DNA of 64,000 bases from Bermanella sp040371755 (GTDB taxonomy: Bacteria; Pseudomonadota; Gammaproteobacteria; Pseudomonadales; Oceanobacteraceae): NCBI RefSeq assembly GCF_040371755.1, contig NZ_BAABWE010000002.1:62001-126000 (forward strand), written 5' to 3'. Shown here in pieces: positions 35,696 to 45,753 of this stretch. A program made the translations under genes and the position numbers. A model generated the notes under the pieces. It did not search any database. It saw nothing but the letters and a program-made list of their open reading frames with translations, and was not told the origin of the DNA. Position 1 is the first letter of the stretch. The number at the start of each line of letters is the position of its first letter.

Positions 35696-36925
35696 TTATT
35701 TATCTTTAGATAATGGAAGATCGATACTGCCATCCAATTCTACCTTCGGCCCATCTGCATTGGGTTGAACGTCAAAATCAAAAATATCCGTTGGCAACCA
35801 AACCGTGGCACAAGCATTTGGTATATCCACCACACCACTAATATGGCCTTGTACTGGCGCACAACCTAAAATAGCGTAAGCTTGAGCTTTGGAATAACCA
35901 AACTTAGTTAAATAGTTAATGGCATTCAAACACGCTTGGCGATACGCCACATGCACATCTAAATAATGGTTGGTGCCTTCTTCATCTACCGAAATCCCTT
36001 CGAAGATTAAGTAATCATCGTATTTTGGTGTGATTGGGCTTGGCTTAAAGATTGGGTTTTTAATGGCGTATTTTTCCATACCACCTTTGATTAGGTTCAC
36101 ACGTAAGTGAATCCAACCGGCCATCTCAATTGCACCACAGAATGTGATTTCCCCATCACCTTGGCTAAAATGTAAATCACCCACACTTAAACCAGCTTCT
36201 TTTACATAAACTGGGAAGTACACTTTCGCACCACGTGATAAATCTTTAATGTCACAGTTACCACCATGTTCACGTGGCGGTACAGTACGGGCACCTTCAG
36301 CTGCTGCTGCATCCCGAGCATCACCCGTCATGCGGCCCATGTGTGCGGTATCGGCATACGGTAAGGTTGCTAATTCTGGTACGCGTTCAGGTTCGGTATC
36401 GAATAATTCTTTTTCACGCTTATTCCATTCGTCCAGCATTTCACGGGATGGTAAGCAGCCAATTAAACCGGGGTGAATTAAACCGGCGAACTCCACACCG
36501 GGAATATGGCGAGAGCTAGTGAACATGCCTTTAAAATCCCAAATGGATTTTTGCGCTTCTGGGAAATGCTCGGTTAAAAAGCCACCACCGTTTTGTTTTG
36601 AAAAGAAGCCATTAAAACCCCACTGGCTATCATCAAACGTACCGATATCTAAAATATCAACTTCTAATAAGTCACCGGGCTCGGCTCCTTCAATAGCAAC
36701 AGGGCCAGACAAAAAATGTACTTTTGTTAAATCCACATCACGTACATCATCGGCGCAGTCATCATTTTTAATTTGACCACCGGTCCAATCCATACATTCA
36801 ATGATAAAATCATCACCGGGTTTAACTTTTTCAACCATGGGTATGTCTGGGTGCCAGCGATTATGAATTTTATCGTTATCATAGGCCGACCCTTTTAGAT
36901 CTACTTTTATGATTGTCTCAGTCAT
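35696..36925 (-). CDS. fmdA: Formamidase (FmdA, acetamidase/formamidase family)
   Basis: At 409 residues it is the standard length for Methylophilus-type FmdA. Conserved blocks include FIIECMDWTGGQIKND, FLSGPVAIEGAEPGDLL, PGVEFAGLIHPGLIG, GNCDIKDLSRGAKVYFPV and LHFSQGDGEITFCGAIE. The enzyme hydrolyses formamide to formate and ammonia in the cytosol. It is codirectional with urtE (47-base gap) and fmdB (10 bases), so imported amide would be cut by a cotranscribed enzyme. The family also uses acetamide and propionamide weakly. Confidence 0.94.
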   Translation of the reverse strand: MTETIIKVDLKGSAYDNDKIHNRWHPDIPMVEKVKPGDDFIIECMDWTGGQIKNDDCADDVRDVDLTKVHFLSGPVAIEGAEPGDLLEVDILDIGTFDDSQWGFNGFFSKQNGGGFLTEHFPEAQKSIWDFKGMFTSSRHIPGVEFAGLIHPGLIGCLPSREMLDEWNKREKELFDTEPERVPELATLPYADTAHMGRMTGDARDAAAAEGARTVPPREHGGNCDIKDLSRGAKVYFPVYVKEAGLSVGDLHFSQGDGEITFCGAIEMAGWIHLRVNLIKGGMEKYAIKNPIFKPSPITPKYDDYLIFEGISVDEEGTNHYLDVHVAYRQACLNAINYLTKFGYSKAQAYAILGCAPVQGHISGVVDIPNACATVWLPTDIFDFDVQPNADGPKVELDGSIDLPLSKDK

Positions 36926-36972
36926 GTCAGGCTCCTTTATATCACCTAGTTTTAAAATATTTGTTTATGCTA

Positions 36973-37662
36973 TTACACAGATAAGTATTGTTTAATTTTA
37001 CTTTGATCAACGTTTTCACGTAGATCCTCATGAATGAAGGTTCCTTTATCAATCACAATAATGCGATCCGCCACCGCCATGGTGAAACTCAAGACTTGCT
37101 CAGACACAATAATAGTAATGTCGCGCATTTTTTTAATTTCATTTAGTACGTTGGCAATGTCTTTTATTATGGATGGCTGTATCCCTTCTGTAGGTTCATC
37201 CAATAATAAAACTTTAGGATTGGTCACTAACGCTCGGGCAATGGCTAATTGCTGTTGCTGACCACCAGATAGATTCCCCCCTTTGCGGTGGCGCATTTCA
37301 AATAAAACAGGGAAAAGCGCATATATCTCGTCTGGAATTTTTTTCATCTTGGATACTTCCATGCCAGTTTCGATGTTCTCTTGCACCGTCAGCGATGGGA
37401 AAATCATGCGGCCTTGTGGCACATAGGCAATGCCGTTTTCAACTCGTTGAAAACTTTCACAGTCTGTCACATCCACACCGTCAACACTGATGGCACCATC
37501 ACTCAATGGCAGTACACCAATAAGTGATTTGAAAAGTGTGGTTTTGCCCATACCATTACGACCCATGATGGCCAGAGTTTCATTTTTAGGTACATCAAAG
37601 TTCAAACCATGTATCACTTCACTTTGGCCATAGCTAACTTTTAAATCGGATACGCTTAACAT
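36973..37662 (-). CDS. urtE: Urea/short-chain amide ABC transporter ATPase UrtE
   Basis: This 229-residue LivF-type ATPase has Walker A GRNGMGKTT, signature LSGGQQQQLAIARAL and Walker B VLLLDEPTEG. With UrtD it powers the UrtBC permease. UrtE is the shorter of the two ATPases, as usual. It lies 11 bases after urtD and is followed by fmdA. Whether the substrate is urea or an amide such as formamide is open; the attached formamidase favours amides. Confidence 0.93.
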   Translation of the reverse strand: MLSVSDLKVSYGQSEVIHGLNFDVPKNETLAIMGRNGMGKTTLFKSLIGVLPLSDGAISVDGVDVTDCESFQRVENGIAYVPQGRMIFPSLTVQENIETGMEVSKMKKIPDEIYALFPVLFEMRHRKGGNLSGGQQQQLAIARALVTNPKVLLLDEPTEGIQPSIIKDIANVLNEIKKMRDITIIVSEQVLSFTMAVADRIIVIDKGTFIHEDLRENVDQSKIKQYLSV

Positions 37663-37673
37663 ACATTCACCTC

Positions 37674-38426
37674 TTAATGGCCCAAATACACTTCGATTAC
37701 TTTTGGATCGTGTTGCACTGCATCCATATCGCCCGTTGCCAAAATCTTCCCTTGGTGCAATACCGTTACCTTGTGAGCAATTTGTGCAACAAATTCCATG
37801 TCGTGTTCAATCACGAGTACAGATCGACCTTGGCTGATCTTGTTCAGTAACTCGGCAGTTTGTTCGCGCTCTTTCACACTCATGCCTGCAACTGGCTCAT
37901 CTAACATCAAAAGCTGTGGGTCTTGTATTAACAACATGCCAATCTCTAACCACTGTTTTTGACCATGACTTAATAAACCCGCCTCAGTTTCTAAATCATC
38001 AAACAACATGATTTCTTTGGCTATTTCATGAATCTTTTCCAGTACCGTTTCGGTACGTTTAAAAAATAATGAACCAAATACACTGCGACCTACCGGGTAA
38101 GAAACCTCTAAGTTTTCTAAAACCGTTAAGTTTTCATATATGGAAGGGGTTTGAAATTTTCGACCAACACCCGCACGCACAATAGAATGTTCGTTTAATT
38201 CCGTTAATTCCTTATTTAAAAATTTAATACTGCCGGATGTGGCTTTGGTTTTACCGCAGATCAAATCCAACACGGTGGTTTTACCGGCCCCATTTGGCCC
38301 GATAACGACATGCAGCTCATTTTTGTCTAAATAAAAATTTAAGCTGTCCACCGCTTTAAACCCATCAAACGAAACCGTTAAATCTTCAATGGCTAAGGTG
38401 TAATCTGTATTGGTTGTTAAACTCAT
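37674..38426 (-). CDS. urtD: Urea/amide ABC transporter ATPase UrtD
   Basis: This 250-residue LivG-type ATPase has Walker A GPNGAGKTT, a Q-loop region ending VGRKFQTPSIYENL, the short signature LSHGQKQWLEIGMLL and Walker B LLMLDEPVAGM. LSHGQKQWLEIGMLL is the usual UrtD wording, distinguishing it from branched-chain amino acid LivG. It lies 32 bases after urtC and 11 before urtE. Confidence 0.94.
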   Translation of the reverse strand: MSLTTNTDYTLAIEDLTVSFDGFKAVDSLNFYLDKNELHVVIGPNGAGKTTVLDLICGKTKATSGSIKFLNKELTELNEHSIVRAGVGRKFQTPSIYENLTVLENLEVSYPVGRSVFGSLFFKRTETVLEKIHEIAKEIMLFDDLETEAGLLSHGQKQWLEIGMLLIQDPQLLMLDEPVAGMSVKEREQTAELLNKISQGRSVLVIEHDMEFVAQIAHKVTVLHQGKILATGDMDAVQHDPKVIEVYLGH

Positions 38427-38458
38427 AATTTGCTCCTAATTCGTTAAAAACTCGAACC

Positions 38459-39613
38459 CTAGTGACTAGAGTCCTGTATTTTTTGTGGAACCAGGGTTTG
38501 TTTGATTTTGTTATAACCGGTTTTAACAAAACCCAAACGATTCGTAATGTGGTGGCTATAGTCGTTCCAAATACCAGCTAGGCCATTCGGGAAGAACATC
38601 ACAACAGCAATGAATAAACCGCCCATTAAGAACAACCATAATTCAGGGAAAGATTCTGAAAATGTGGTTTTACCAAAGTTAATGAGTAAGGTGCCATAAA
38701 CTGCACCGATCAAAGACATACGCCCACCCACTGCGGCAAAGATCACCATTTCAATAGAAGGCACTATCCCCACAAACGAAGGAGACATAAAGCCAACTTG
38801 TAACGTGAACATAGCACCGCCAATGGCTGAAATAAGCGCTGCAAAACAAAAGATGAAGATCTTAAAGTTACCCACGTCATAACCTGAGAAACGCACACGA
38901 TCTTCTTTATCGCGAATGGCTAAAAGTAAATGACCAAATTTACTGTTTAGTATCAAGCGTGAGACAACAATCACACCAAGCAATAAGCCTGCATTAATAA
39001 AGTAAAAAATATACTTGGCACTATCGGATGTAATATCCCAACCATTTAAAGTCCGTAAATCCGTAATACCATTGATACCACCGGTTAAACCCTGCTGGCC
39101 TACAATCAGTACGGTTAAGATAACGGCAATTACTTGAGTAATAATCGCAAAGTAAACACCACCCACTCGACGCTTAAACATGGCAGCACCAATGATGTAA
39201 GCGAACAGGGCTGGTAAGGTTAAAATTGCAATAATTGTAAAAGTAAAACTGGTGAACGGTTCCCAAAACCAGGGAAGCTCGGTGAGCTGATTCCAATCCA
39301 TAAAATCAGGAATACCTGGAGTCGATTGAATCGTCGTGTTTTCTGGGGATGATGCCTCTAGTTTAAGAAACATGGCCATACCATAACCACCTAAACCAAA
39401 GAAAATTCCTTGACCTAAGCTTAACGTACCACCATAACCCCACAACAAAACCAAGCTCACTGCGGCGAAGGCATAGGTTAAATATTTACCCACTAAATTT
39501 AGACGAAATGCATCTAGAAATAGCGGAAATATAATCAGTATCACTGCGGCTAGGATAAGCAAATGGGCGGTGCCGTTTTTGCCTCCTAGTATTTTTTCGT
39601 AAAAGAAACTCAT
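38459..39613 (-). CDS. urtC: Urea/amide ABC transporter permease UrtC
   Basis: ATG 39613 with GGAG eight bases ahead gives 384 residues; a TTG four codons up is within the ribosome site. About ten membrane helices are present (LivM type), with GGTLSLGQGIFFGLGGYGMAM and the cytosolic EAA-like loop around LAIRDKEDRVRFSGYD. The length is typical of UrtC. It pairs with UrtB to form the inner-membrane channel. It is in the middle of the urt operon. Confidence 0.93.
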   Translation of the reverse strand: MSFFYEKILGGKNGTAHLLILAAVILIIFPLFLDAFRLNLVGKYLTYAFAAVSLVLLWGYGGTLSLGQGIFFGLGGYGMAMFLKLEASSPENTTIQSTPGIPDFMDWNQLTELPWFWEPFTSFTFTIIAILTLPALFAYIIGAAMFKRRVGGVYFAIITQVIAVILTVLIVGQQGLTGGINGITDLRTLNGWDITSDSAKYIFYFINAGLLLGVIVVSRLILNSKFGHLLLAIRDKEDRVRFSGYDVGNFKIFIFCFAALISAIGGAMFTLQVGFMSPSFVGIVPSIEMVIFAAVGGRMSLIGAVYGTLLINFGKTTFSESFPELWLFLMGGLFIAVVMFFPNGLAGIWNDYSHHITNRLGFVKTGYNKIKQTLVPQKIQDSSH

Positions 39614-39666
39614 AACATTCTCCAAAACATCTTAATAACCATTCAATTTATATTTCTATTTACGAT

Positions 39667-40590
39667 TTAGCGTCGCACCTTGCTGGCAAATAGACCTTCT
39701 GGTTTAAACATCAAAATTATCACCAGTGTTAATAAGGTATAAACCTTAGCCATCGAGCCACTGATAAAGAATTCAAGAATGGATTGCGCTTGGGCAATAG
39801 AAAATGCTGAGGCAATGGTGCCAAATAAGCTGGCCGCGCCACCAAATACTACAACCATGAATGTATCAACTATGTATAACGTACCGGTTGTTGGACCAGT
39901 CGATGCGATAGTGGTAAATGCGGCACCGGCAATACCAGCAATACCGCAACCTAGTGCAAAGGTGTAACGGTCTACCTTTTTGGTATTAATACCAACTGCA
40001 CCGCTCATCTCACGATTTTGAGTAGTTGCACGTACACGCAATCCCCAATTTGATTTAAACATGAGATAAAAAACACCAAGGGTGACAACAATGGTTAAAC
40101 CCAAAACAAACATGCCGTTAATGGGTATATCAATCATTTCAGTTGGTTGTACTGAGCCCATTAACCAATCAGGCAATGTTGGGCTAACTTCCCGTGCGCC
40201 AAATACGCTACGGAAAGTTTGTTGCATGATAAGGCTTAAACCCCAAGTGGCTAAAAGCGTATCTAATGGGCGCGAGTAGAGATGCCGTATCAATATAAAT
40301 TCTGCAAAGTAACCGAGTATCCCGGCCACAAAAAAGGCGACCACGATGGCTACGACAAAGTAATAATCTAAAAAAGAAGGGAAGTAAGCTTCTGTGAAAG
40401 TTGATAAAAAATAAGTGGTATAGGCGCCTACCGCCATAAACTCACCATGGGCCATATTAATTACGCCCATTTGACCAAAGATAATGGCAAGACCAAGTGC
40501 CATTAATAGAAGTACTGAAAACAAACTGATGCCCGCGAAGCCTTGCATGGCGAATATTGCGCCCAGTTCGCTGGTTGTATAGCCATCCAT
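39667..40590 (-). CDS. urtB: Urea/amide ABC transporter permease UrtB
   Basis: This 307-residue LivH-type permease has about eight helices and motifs GQMGVINMAHGEFMAVGAY and ATTQNREMSGAVGI (the EAA loop). It is shorter than some UrtB proteins that carry a long N-terminal periplasmic domain; this one starts straight with the permease, which is also common. It is separated from urtA by 152 bases, long enough for a processing site or secondary promoter to raise urtA levels over the rest. Confidence 0.93.
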   Translation of the reverse strand: MDGYTTSELGAIFAMQGFAGISLFSVLLLMALGLAIIFGQMGVINMAHGEFMAVGAYTTYFLSTFTEAYFPSFLDYYFVVAIVVAFFVAGILGYFAEFILIRHLYSRPLDTLLATWGLSLIMQQTFRSVFGAREVSPTLPDWLMGSVQPTEMIDIPINGMFVLGLTIVVTLGVFYLMFKSNWGLRVRATTQNREMSGAVGINTKKVDRYTFALGCGIAGIAGAAFTTIASTGPTTGTLYIVDTFMVVVFGGAASLFGTIASAFSIAQAQSILEFFISGSMAKVYTLLTLVIILMFKPEGLFASKVRR

Positions 40591-40742
40591 ATTAATTCCT
40601 CTTATCAGAACCCAAAAAAAATAACTGGGAAATGAAACGTCTAAGCCGCAAAATGCGATTTAATGTTTGATGCGGGGATGAATGTGCATACGTCCTTGTT
40701 TGCACCACTCTTATTTACTTAATTTAAAACCTAGTGTGACAA

Positions 40743-42017
40743 TTATTGATAACCTGCTGGGAACGGATCCGGCTCAATCAGTTCAGAGGTATATACCACT
40801 TCTGCTTGACCATCTTTCTTCCACTTACCGACACGTGCCTTACTCCATAAGTGATGGTTTTTGTGAAGCTTCACATACCCTTCTGGTGCAGTAGTTAATT
40901 CGATGTCGCCTTTTTCAGACTCCGCGACAACTTTATCCACATCAAAAGAACCTGTGCGTTCTACAGCTGCTTTCCATAACCAAGGGCCAAGATACGCGGC
41001 TTGAGTTACGTCACCAATAACACTGTCATCGCCCCACATTTCTTTAAAGGCTTTTACGAATTTTTTGTTGTTAGGGTTATCCTGACTTTGGAAGTACTTC
41101 ATGATTGAGTAAAAACCTTCTAGGTTTTCACCACCTATGCCTAATACTTCGTCTTCAGTCACTGAGATTGTTAGCAGGGTTTGTTTCTTAGCGGTAATAC
41201 CCGCGGCTTTAAGCTGTTTGAACCAAGCTACGTTAGAACCACCTACAACGGCAGCATAAATAACATCTGGTTTTTTCAAGCGTATTTTATTAATGACCGA
41301 ACCAAATTGTGTATTACCTAGTGGCTTGTATTCTTCACCCACTACCTTGCCTCCTAAAACATTTTCAATATGCTTGCGGGCAATTTTCATAGATGTACGC
41401 GGCCAGATATAATCAGATCCTATTAGATAGAAGGTTTTAGCGCCTTTCTCTTTTGCTACCCAATTTAAACCGTCTAATATTTGCTGAGTGGCTTCTTGAC
41501 CTGTATAGATAACGTTTTTAGATTGCTCTAAACCTTCGTAAAAAGTTGGGTAATAAAGTAAGCCGTTTTCTTTTTCAAAAACCGGTAATACCGCTTTACG
41601 AGATGCCGATGTCCAAGCACCAAATACCGCAGCTACTTTATCTTTTACCAATAGTTTTTTACTTTTTTCAGCGAAGGTTGGCCAATCACTGGCGCCATCT
41701 TCTTGGATGATTTTAATTTGACGACCTAAAATACCGCCAGATTCGTTAATCTGCTTGATAGCCAGCTTTTCGGCCTCTTGAGCCCCGGTTTCACTGATTG
41801 CCATGGTTCCTGTAAGTGAATGCAGGATGCCGACGGTTACTTCTTTATCGGTTACCGCAAGCCCTGTTGTATTAACCGATGCCTGCGCCATGCCTACATA
41901 GGATGCCAATAATAGACTGGCAGGAACTGCACATAAGGTTTTTAAAAAAGAGCGGCGTTTAATGCCTTCTCTTTGGCTCACTGATTTGCGAGCCGAGGTT
42001 GATAGTAAGTCGCCCAT
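40743..42017 (-). CDS. urtA: Urea/amide ABC transporter substrate-binding protein UrtA
   Basis: The 424-residue periplasmic binding protein carries a twin-arginine style leader (KRRSFLKTLCAVPASLLLASYV, given here only in part: RRSFLK, cleavage after AQA near residue 46), so Tat export is likely. The mature part is a Type I fold with VGILHSLTGTMAISETG at the N-lobe, and AVFGAWTSASRKAVLPVFE and YEGLEQSKNVIYTGQ, typical of UrtA/FmdD. It captures urea or short amides. As first gene of the operon it faces the kinase gene across 313 bases holding two inverted repeats. Confidence 0.93.
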   Translation of the reverse strand: MGDLLSTSARKSVSQREGIKRRSFLKTLCAVPASLLLASYVGMAQASVNTTGLAVTDKEVTVGILHSLTGTMAISETGAQEAEKLAIKQINESGGILGRQIKIIQEDGASDWPTFAEKSKKLLVKDKVAAVFGAWTSASRKAVLPVFEKENGLLYYPTFYEGLEQSKNVIYTGQEATQQILDGLNWVAKEKGAKTFYLIGSDYIWPRTSMKIARKHIENVLGGKVVGEEYKPLGNTQFGSVINKIRLKKPDVIYAAVVGGSNVAWFKQLKAAGITAKKQTLLTISVTEDEVLGIGGENLEGFYSIMKYFQSQDNPNNKKFVKAFKEMWGDDSVIGDVTQAAYLGPWLWKAAVERTGSFDVDKVVAESEKGDIELTTAPEGYVKLHKNHHLWSKARVGKWKKDGQAEVVYTSELIEPDPFPAGYQ

Positions 42018-42080
42018 ATCGCTTCTCCTAAGTTGATTGACTTGCTATCAGTTTGTGCTTGAACCATCAATCGCACCATC

Positions 42081-42116
42081 AGGTGAACACCTCAGCATAC
42101 TAGGTCATTTAACCTA
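42081..42116. promoter_or_regulatory. Two AGGT/ACCT inverted repeats 22 bp apart in the urtA-kinase divergent region
   Basis: AGGTG-AA-CACCT (42081-42092) and TAGGT-CATTTA-ACCTA (42101-42116) have centres 22 bp apart, two helix turns, on the same face. They lie 64-99 bases before the urtA start. They are good candidates for binding the LuxR-type response regulator encoded next door. Beyond these repeats I see nothing definite in the 313-base gap 42018-42330. Confidence 0.45.
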
Positions 42117-42330
42117 TACCCCCGATCTGTTAGTAAGGTTAAGTTAACGCGCGAGCTGTCGCTTTCCTGCCCTATGTGCAGTATGGCCAAGCTTCAACTG
42201 ATTAATTTTTCAGGCGCAATACTTGCTGGTTATCCTTTATGTTGGTTTAAAAAGGAGTTTGCAAATCAGCCGTCGCAACTCGGCCTACCTATTCATAAAG
42301 GCCGGCATTAGTTTATTGAAGGTTTGATGA

Positions 42331-45300
42331 ATGATTCATGCTCAGCAAGAAGTATTTCGGGTTCGGCGTCGATATAACCAGTGGGTTGCCAATGAAACAT
42401 TGGAAGATTACGCCCTAAGATTTACCGCAAAATCCGCACGTCGCTGGTCTGCTGCCCGTGTATCTCAAACGGCTTTAGGCGCTATTTCATTTTTAGCATT
42501 AGAAGCTATTGGTGGAGCAATCACATTGCATTATGGCTTTAATAACGCTGTAGCTGCAATCATGGTAGTTGGCTTGATTATCTTTCTGACAGGCATCCCC
42601 ATCAGTTATTACGCTGCAAAACAGGGCACTGACATTGATTTGCTCACTCGTGGTGCGGGTTTTGGTTATATTGGGTCCACCATTACTTCTTTAATTTATG
42701 CATCATTTACATTTATATTTTTTGCATTAGAAGCCGCCATTTTATCCCTTGCTCTTGAGCTAACTCTGGGAATTCCCCTTAGTATTGGTTATATCATAAG
42801 TGCTTTAATCGTAATTCCCCTTGTAACTCACGGTATTTCACTAATTAGTCGTTTCCAAGTGTGGACCCAGCCCATTTGGATTGGTTTTCAAATTCTTCCT
42901 CTCATATGCATTGCATTTCAATCAGAAAATGCAATTGAGCTATGGGTCAACTTCACTCCAAGCACTAACGTTAGCAATCAGGTATCTGGTTTTTCTATAG
43001 TCGCGTTTGGAGCAGCTGCTTCTGTTTTATTTTCTTTAATTGCTCAAATAGGCGAGCAAGTGGATTTTTTAAGGTTTCTACCGCAGCAAGATAAACCAGA
43101 TAAACGTTGGTGGTTTGCCATGTTAGCTGGAGGGCCGGGGTGGATCATTTTCGGTGTATTTAAAATATTAGTTGGCTCGTTTTTAGCCGTACTTGCATTA
43201 CAACATGGGCTTTCAGAAGAACAAGCCAGTGACCCCAATCACATGTATTTAACTGCTATGAGCTATGTAACAAACTCCGAACAATTAAGCTTAATTCTGT
43301 TAGGTGTATTTGTTGTTGTATCACAATTGAAGATTAATGTGACAAATGCTTATGCTGGCTCTATTGCTTGGTCAAACTTTTTTTCTCGTATTACACACAA
43401 TCATCCCGGTCGTGTGGTATGGCTGGTATTTAACGTAATAATCTCATTATTGCTTATGGAGCTGGGGATATATCGCATACTTGAAGAAATTCTTGGAGGC
43501 TACTCTATCATTGCATTAGCTTGGTTAGGCACGATAGTGGCGGATTTAACTATCAGTAAGCCTTTAGGCCTGCGTCCACAAGAAATGGAATTTAAGCGTG
43601 CACACCTATTTGACATTAACCCTGTAGGTGTAGGCTCCATGATCATTGCTTCTACACTTGGTTTTATATGTTATGTGGGTTGGTTAGGTGAAACCTTAGA
43701 AGCACTATCCTCATTTATCGCCCTAGGAATAACATTTATATGCGCTCCGGTTTTAGCGTGGGTAACTAAGGGACGTTATTATATCGCACGCCCTGCCGTT
43801 ATTGTTTCTAGCCAATCTCAAATGAAATGCTGTATTTGTGATCACCACTTTGAACATGAAGACATGTCTTTTTGCCCAGCCTATGCTGGTAATATTTGTT
43901 CTTTATGTTGTTCGCTAGATGCCCGCTGTGGCGATATGTGTAAAACAAATGCTAAATTTTCTCAGCAAATAATAGGTGCATTATCTTATGTTTTTCCTAA
44001 AAAATGGGTAGGTGCGATCAATTCCCGCATTGGTCATTTTATTGGTTTGTACCTTCTAACCTCTTTGGTGGTCTCAAGTGTCTTGGTATTGGTGTATTTA
44101 CAAATAACCACAACCGGCAACCTAAACAATACCGTTGTTGTAGAACAAGCCATTGCAACTGCCCTGATTAACGTCTTTTTTATTCTACTCATTATTTTTG
44201 GTGTATTAGCATGGATGTTCTCTCTTGCCAGAGATTCACGCATCATTGCCCATAAAGAATCAGAAGACCAAACTAAGCTGCTGCGCGCAGAAATCAAGGC
44301 CCACCAAGAAACTGATCGTGCTCTACAAAAATCCAAAGAGTTGGCTGAGTCAGCGAATTTAGCGAAAAGCCGCTATCTAACAGGTATTAGCCACGAACTT
44401 CGCTCTCCTTTAAATGCCATCATGGGTTATGCACAGTTATTAGAAAAAGATCCTACGATACCGACACCTAGACGTGGAGCTTTATCTACCATTAGACGAA
44501 GTAGTGAGCACCTATCTGATTTAATCGAGGGTTTGTTGGATATCTCTCGAATTGAAGCAGGAAAATTAGAATTAGAGCGATCAGATGTGCAGTTCGACGA
44601 GCTATTAGATCAACTCGTTAATATGTTTAGCATGCAAGCACAAAATAAAAATTTAAAATTCAACTACATAAAACTTACCAATATTCCAAAAGTTGTTCGG
44701 GCAGACCAAAAGCGGCTTCGCCAAGTTCTGATCAATTTATTATCAAACGCAATTAAGTATACCCAACAAGGGGATATCACCTTTTCTGTCAGTTATCGAA
44801 ATCAAGTTGCTGAGTTTAAGGTGATAGATTCCGGCATCGGGATTAATCCGCAGGACATCGATACGATTTTCTTACCGTTTGAACGCATCAGGGAACCTGG
44901 GCAACCTTATGTTACTGGAACAGGCTTAGGTCTAACGATAACTCGATTGTTAGTGGATATCATGGGGGGAGATATTCAAGTTACCAGTAAACTACAAGAA
45001 GGTAGTGAGTTCAAAGTCGCTCTTATGTTATCCAGTATTGTTCCAGCTAAATATATTAATCATGAAACCGAGAAGCCAATTATTGGCTACAAAGGTGAAC
45101 GTAAGAATATTTTTGTAGTAGACGATGAACCTGATCACCGCATGTTAATGTCTGAAGTATTAATGCCTTTAGACTTTAATGTGATCATGGCCCAAGACGG
45201 CATTGAATGCCTAGATATGCTCAAGCACTGCTTATTTATACCTCATATATTTTTATTAGATATTTCTATGCCCGGAATGAGCGGCTGGACACTTGCACAA

Positions 45301-45753
45301 ACAATCCGAACACAATACCCAGATGCAACCATCATTATGACATCAGCTAATGCACATGTTAGTCCCACTTCTAATAAAGATCCCAGTAATGGCTTACTTG
45401 TAAAACCTATTCGTTATCATGAGCTTTTCAAGTTGCTCGCCAATTACGCAAAAATTAGTTGGTTATATAAATCCACTGATTCAAGCAACACCTTAACAAA
45501 AGGATCAAGTGTGAAAACATCAAGTGATCCATATATGATTCCAGAATCCAATATTCAAGAATTAATTCGCTTAGCTGAAATTGGTTATGTGAATGCAATA
45601 CGCGCAAAATTAATGGCACTACAAAAAGAAGATGACTCAAATGAACGTAATATATTAAAAAATAAAACACTAAATGAGCTATTAAATTTAGTAAATACAT
45701 TTCAATTTCCTAAATTCATAAAAGCCTTGAGGGGACATCATGACGTCCAATAA
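42331..45753 (+). CDS. Hybrid histidine kinase fused to an NCS1-type permease domain
   Basis: The 1140 residues are, in order: an NCS1 (nucleobase/allantoin:cation symporter)-like membrane domain of about 11-12 helices (30-490); a Cys/His-rich segment (500-537) with ten cysteines in C-x2-C-like spacing; two more helices (about 565-640); a HisKA domain with phospho-acceptor His688 (GISHELRSPLNAI); HATPase_c (about 790-910; NLLSNAIKYT, DSGIGI, GTGLGLTI); a receiver domain with Asp977 (LLDISMPG); and a helical tail. Transporter-fused kinases are known (CbrA has an SLC5-like domain). Here the permease probably senses or carries a nitrogenous solute. It is divergent from urtA, and its tail overlaps the regulator gene by 14 bases. 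Confidence 0.87.
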   Translation: MIHAQQEVFRVRRRYNQWVANETLEDYALRFTAKSARRWSAARVSQTALGAISFLALEAIGGAITLHYGFNNAVAAIMVVGLIIFLTGIPISYYAAKQGTDIDLLTRGAGFGYIGSTITSLIYASFTFIFFALEAAILSLALELTLGIPLSIGYIISALIVIPLVTHGISLISRFQVWTQPIWIGFQILPLICIAFQSENAIELWVNFTPSTNVSNQVSGFSIVAFGAAASVLFSLIAQIGEQVDFLRFLPQQDKPDKRWWFAMLAGGPGWIIFGVFKILVGSFLAVLALQHGLSEEQASDPNHMYLTAMSYVTNSEQLSLILLGVFVVVSQLKINVTNAYAGSIAWSNFFSRITHNHPGRVVWLVFNVIISLLLMELGIYRILEEILGGYSIIALAWLGTIVADLTISKPLGLRPQEMEFKRAHLFDINPVGVGSMIIASTLGFICYVGWLGETLEALSSFIALGITFICAPVLAWVTKGRYYIARPAVIVSSQSQMKCCICDHHFEHEDMSFCPAYAGNICSLCCSLDARCGDMCKTNAKFSQQIIGALSYVFPKKWVGAINSRIGHFIGLYLLTSLVVSSVLVLVYLQITTTGNLNNTVVVEQAIATALINVFFILLIIFGVLAWMFSLARDSRIIAHKESEDQTKLLRAEIKAHQETDRALQKSKELAESANLAKSRYLTGISHELRSPLNAIMGYAQLLEKDPTIPTPRRGALSTIRRSSEHLSDLIEGLLDISRIEAGKLELERSDVQFDELLDQLVNMFSMQAQNKNLKFNYIKLTNIPKVVRADQKRLRQVLINLLSNAIKYTQQGDITFSVSYRNQVAEFKVIDSGIGINPQDIDTIFLPFERIREPGQPYVTGTGLGLTITRLLVDIMGGDIQVTSKLQEGSEFKVALMLSSIVPAKYINHETEKPIIGYKGERKNIFVVDDEPDHRMLMSEVLMPLDFNVIMAQDGIECLDMLKHCLFIPHIFLLDISMPGMSGWTLAQTIRTQYPDATIIMTSANAHVSPTSNKDPSNGLLVKPIRYHELFKLLANYAKISWLYKSTDSSNTLTKGSSVKTSSDPYMIPESNIQELIRLAEIGYVNAIRAKLMALQKEDDSNERNILKNKTLNELLNLVNTFQFPKFIKALRGHHDVQ

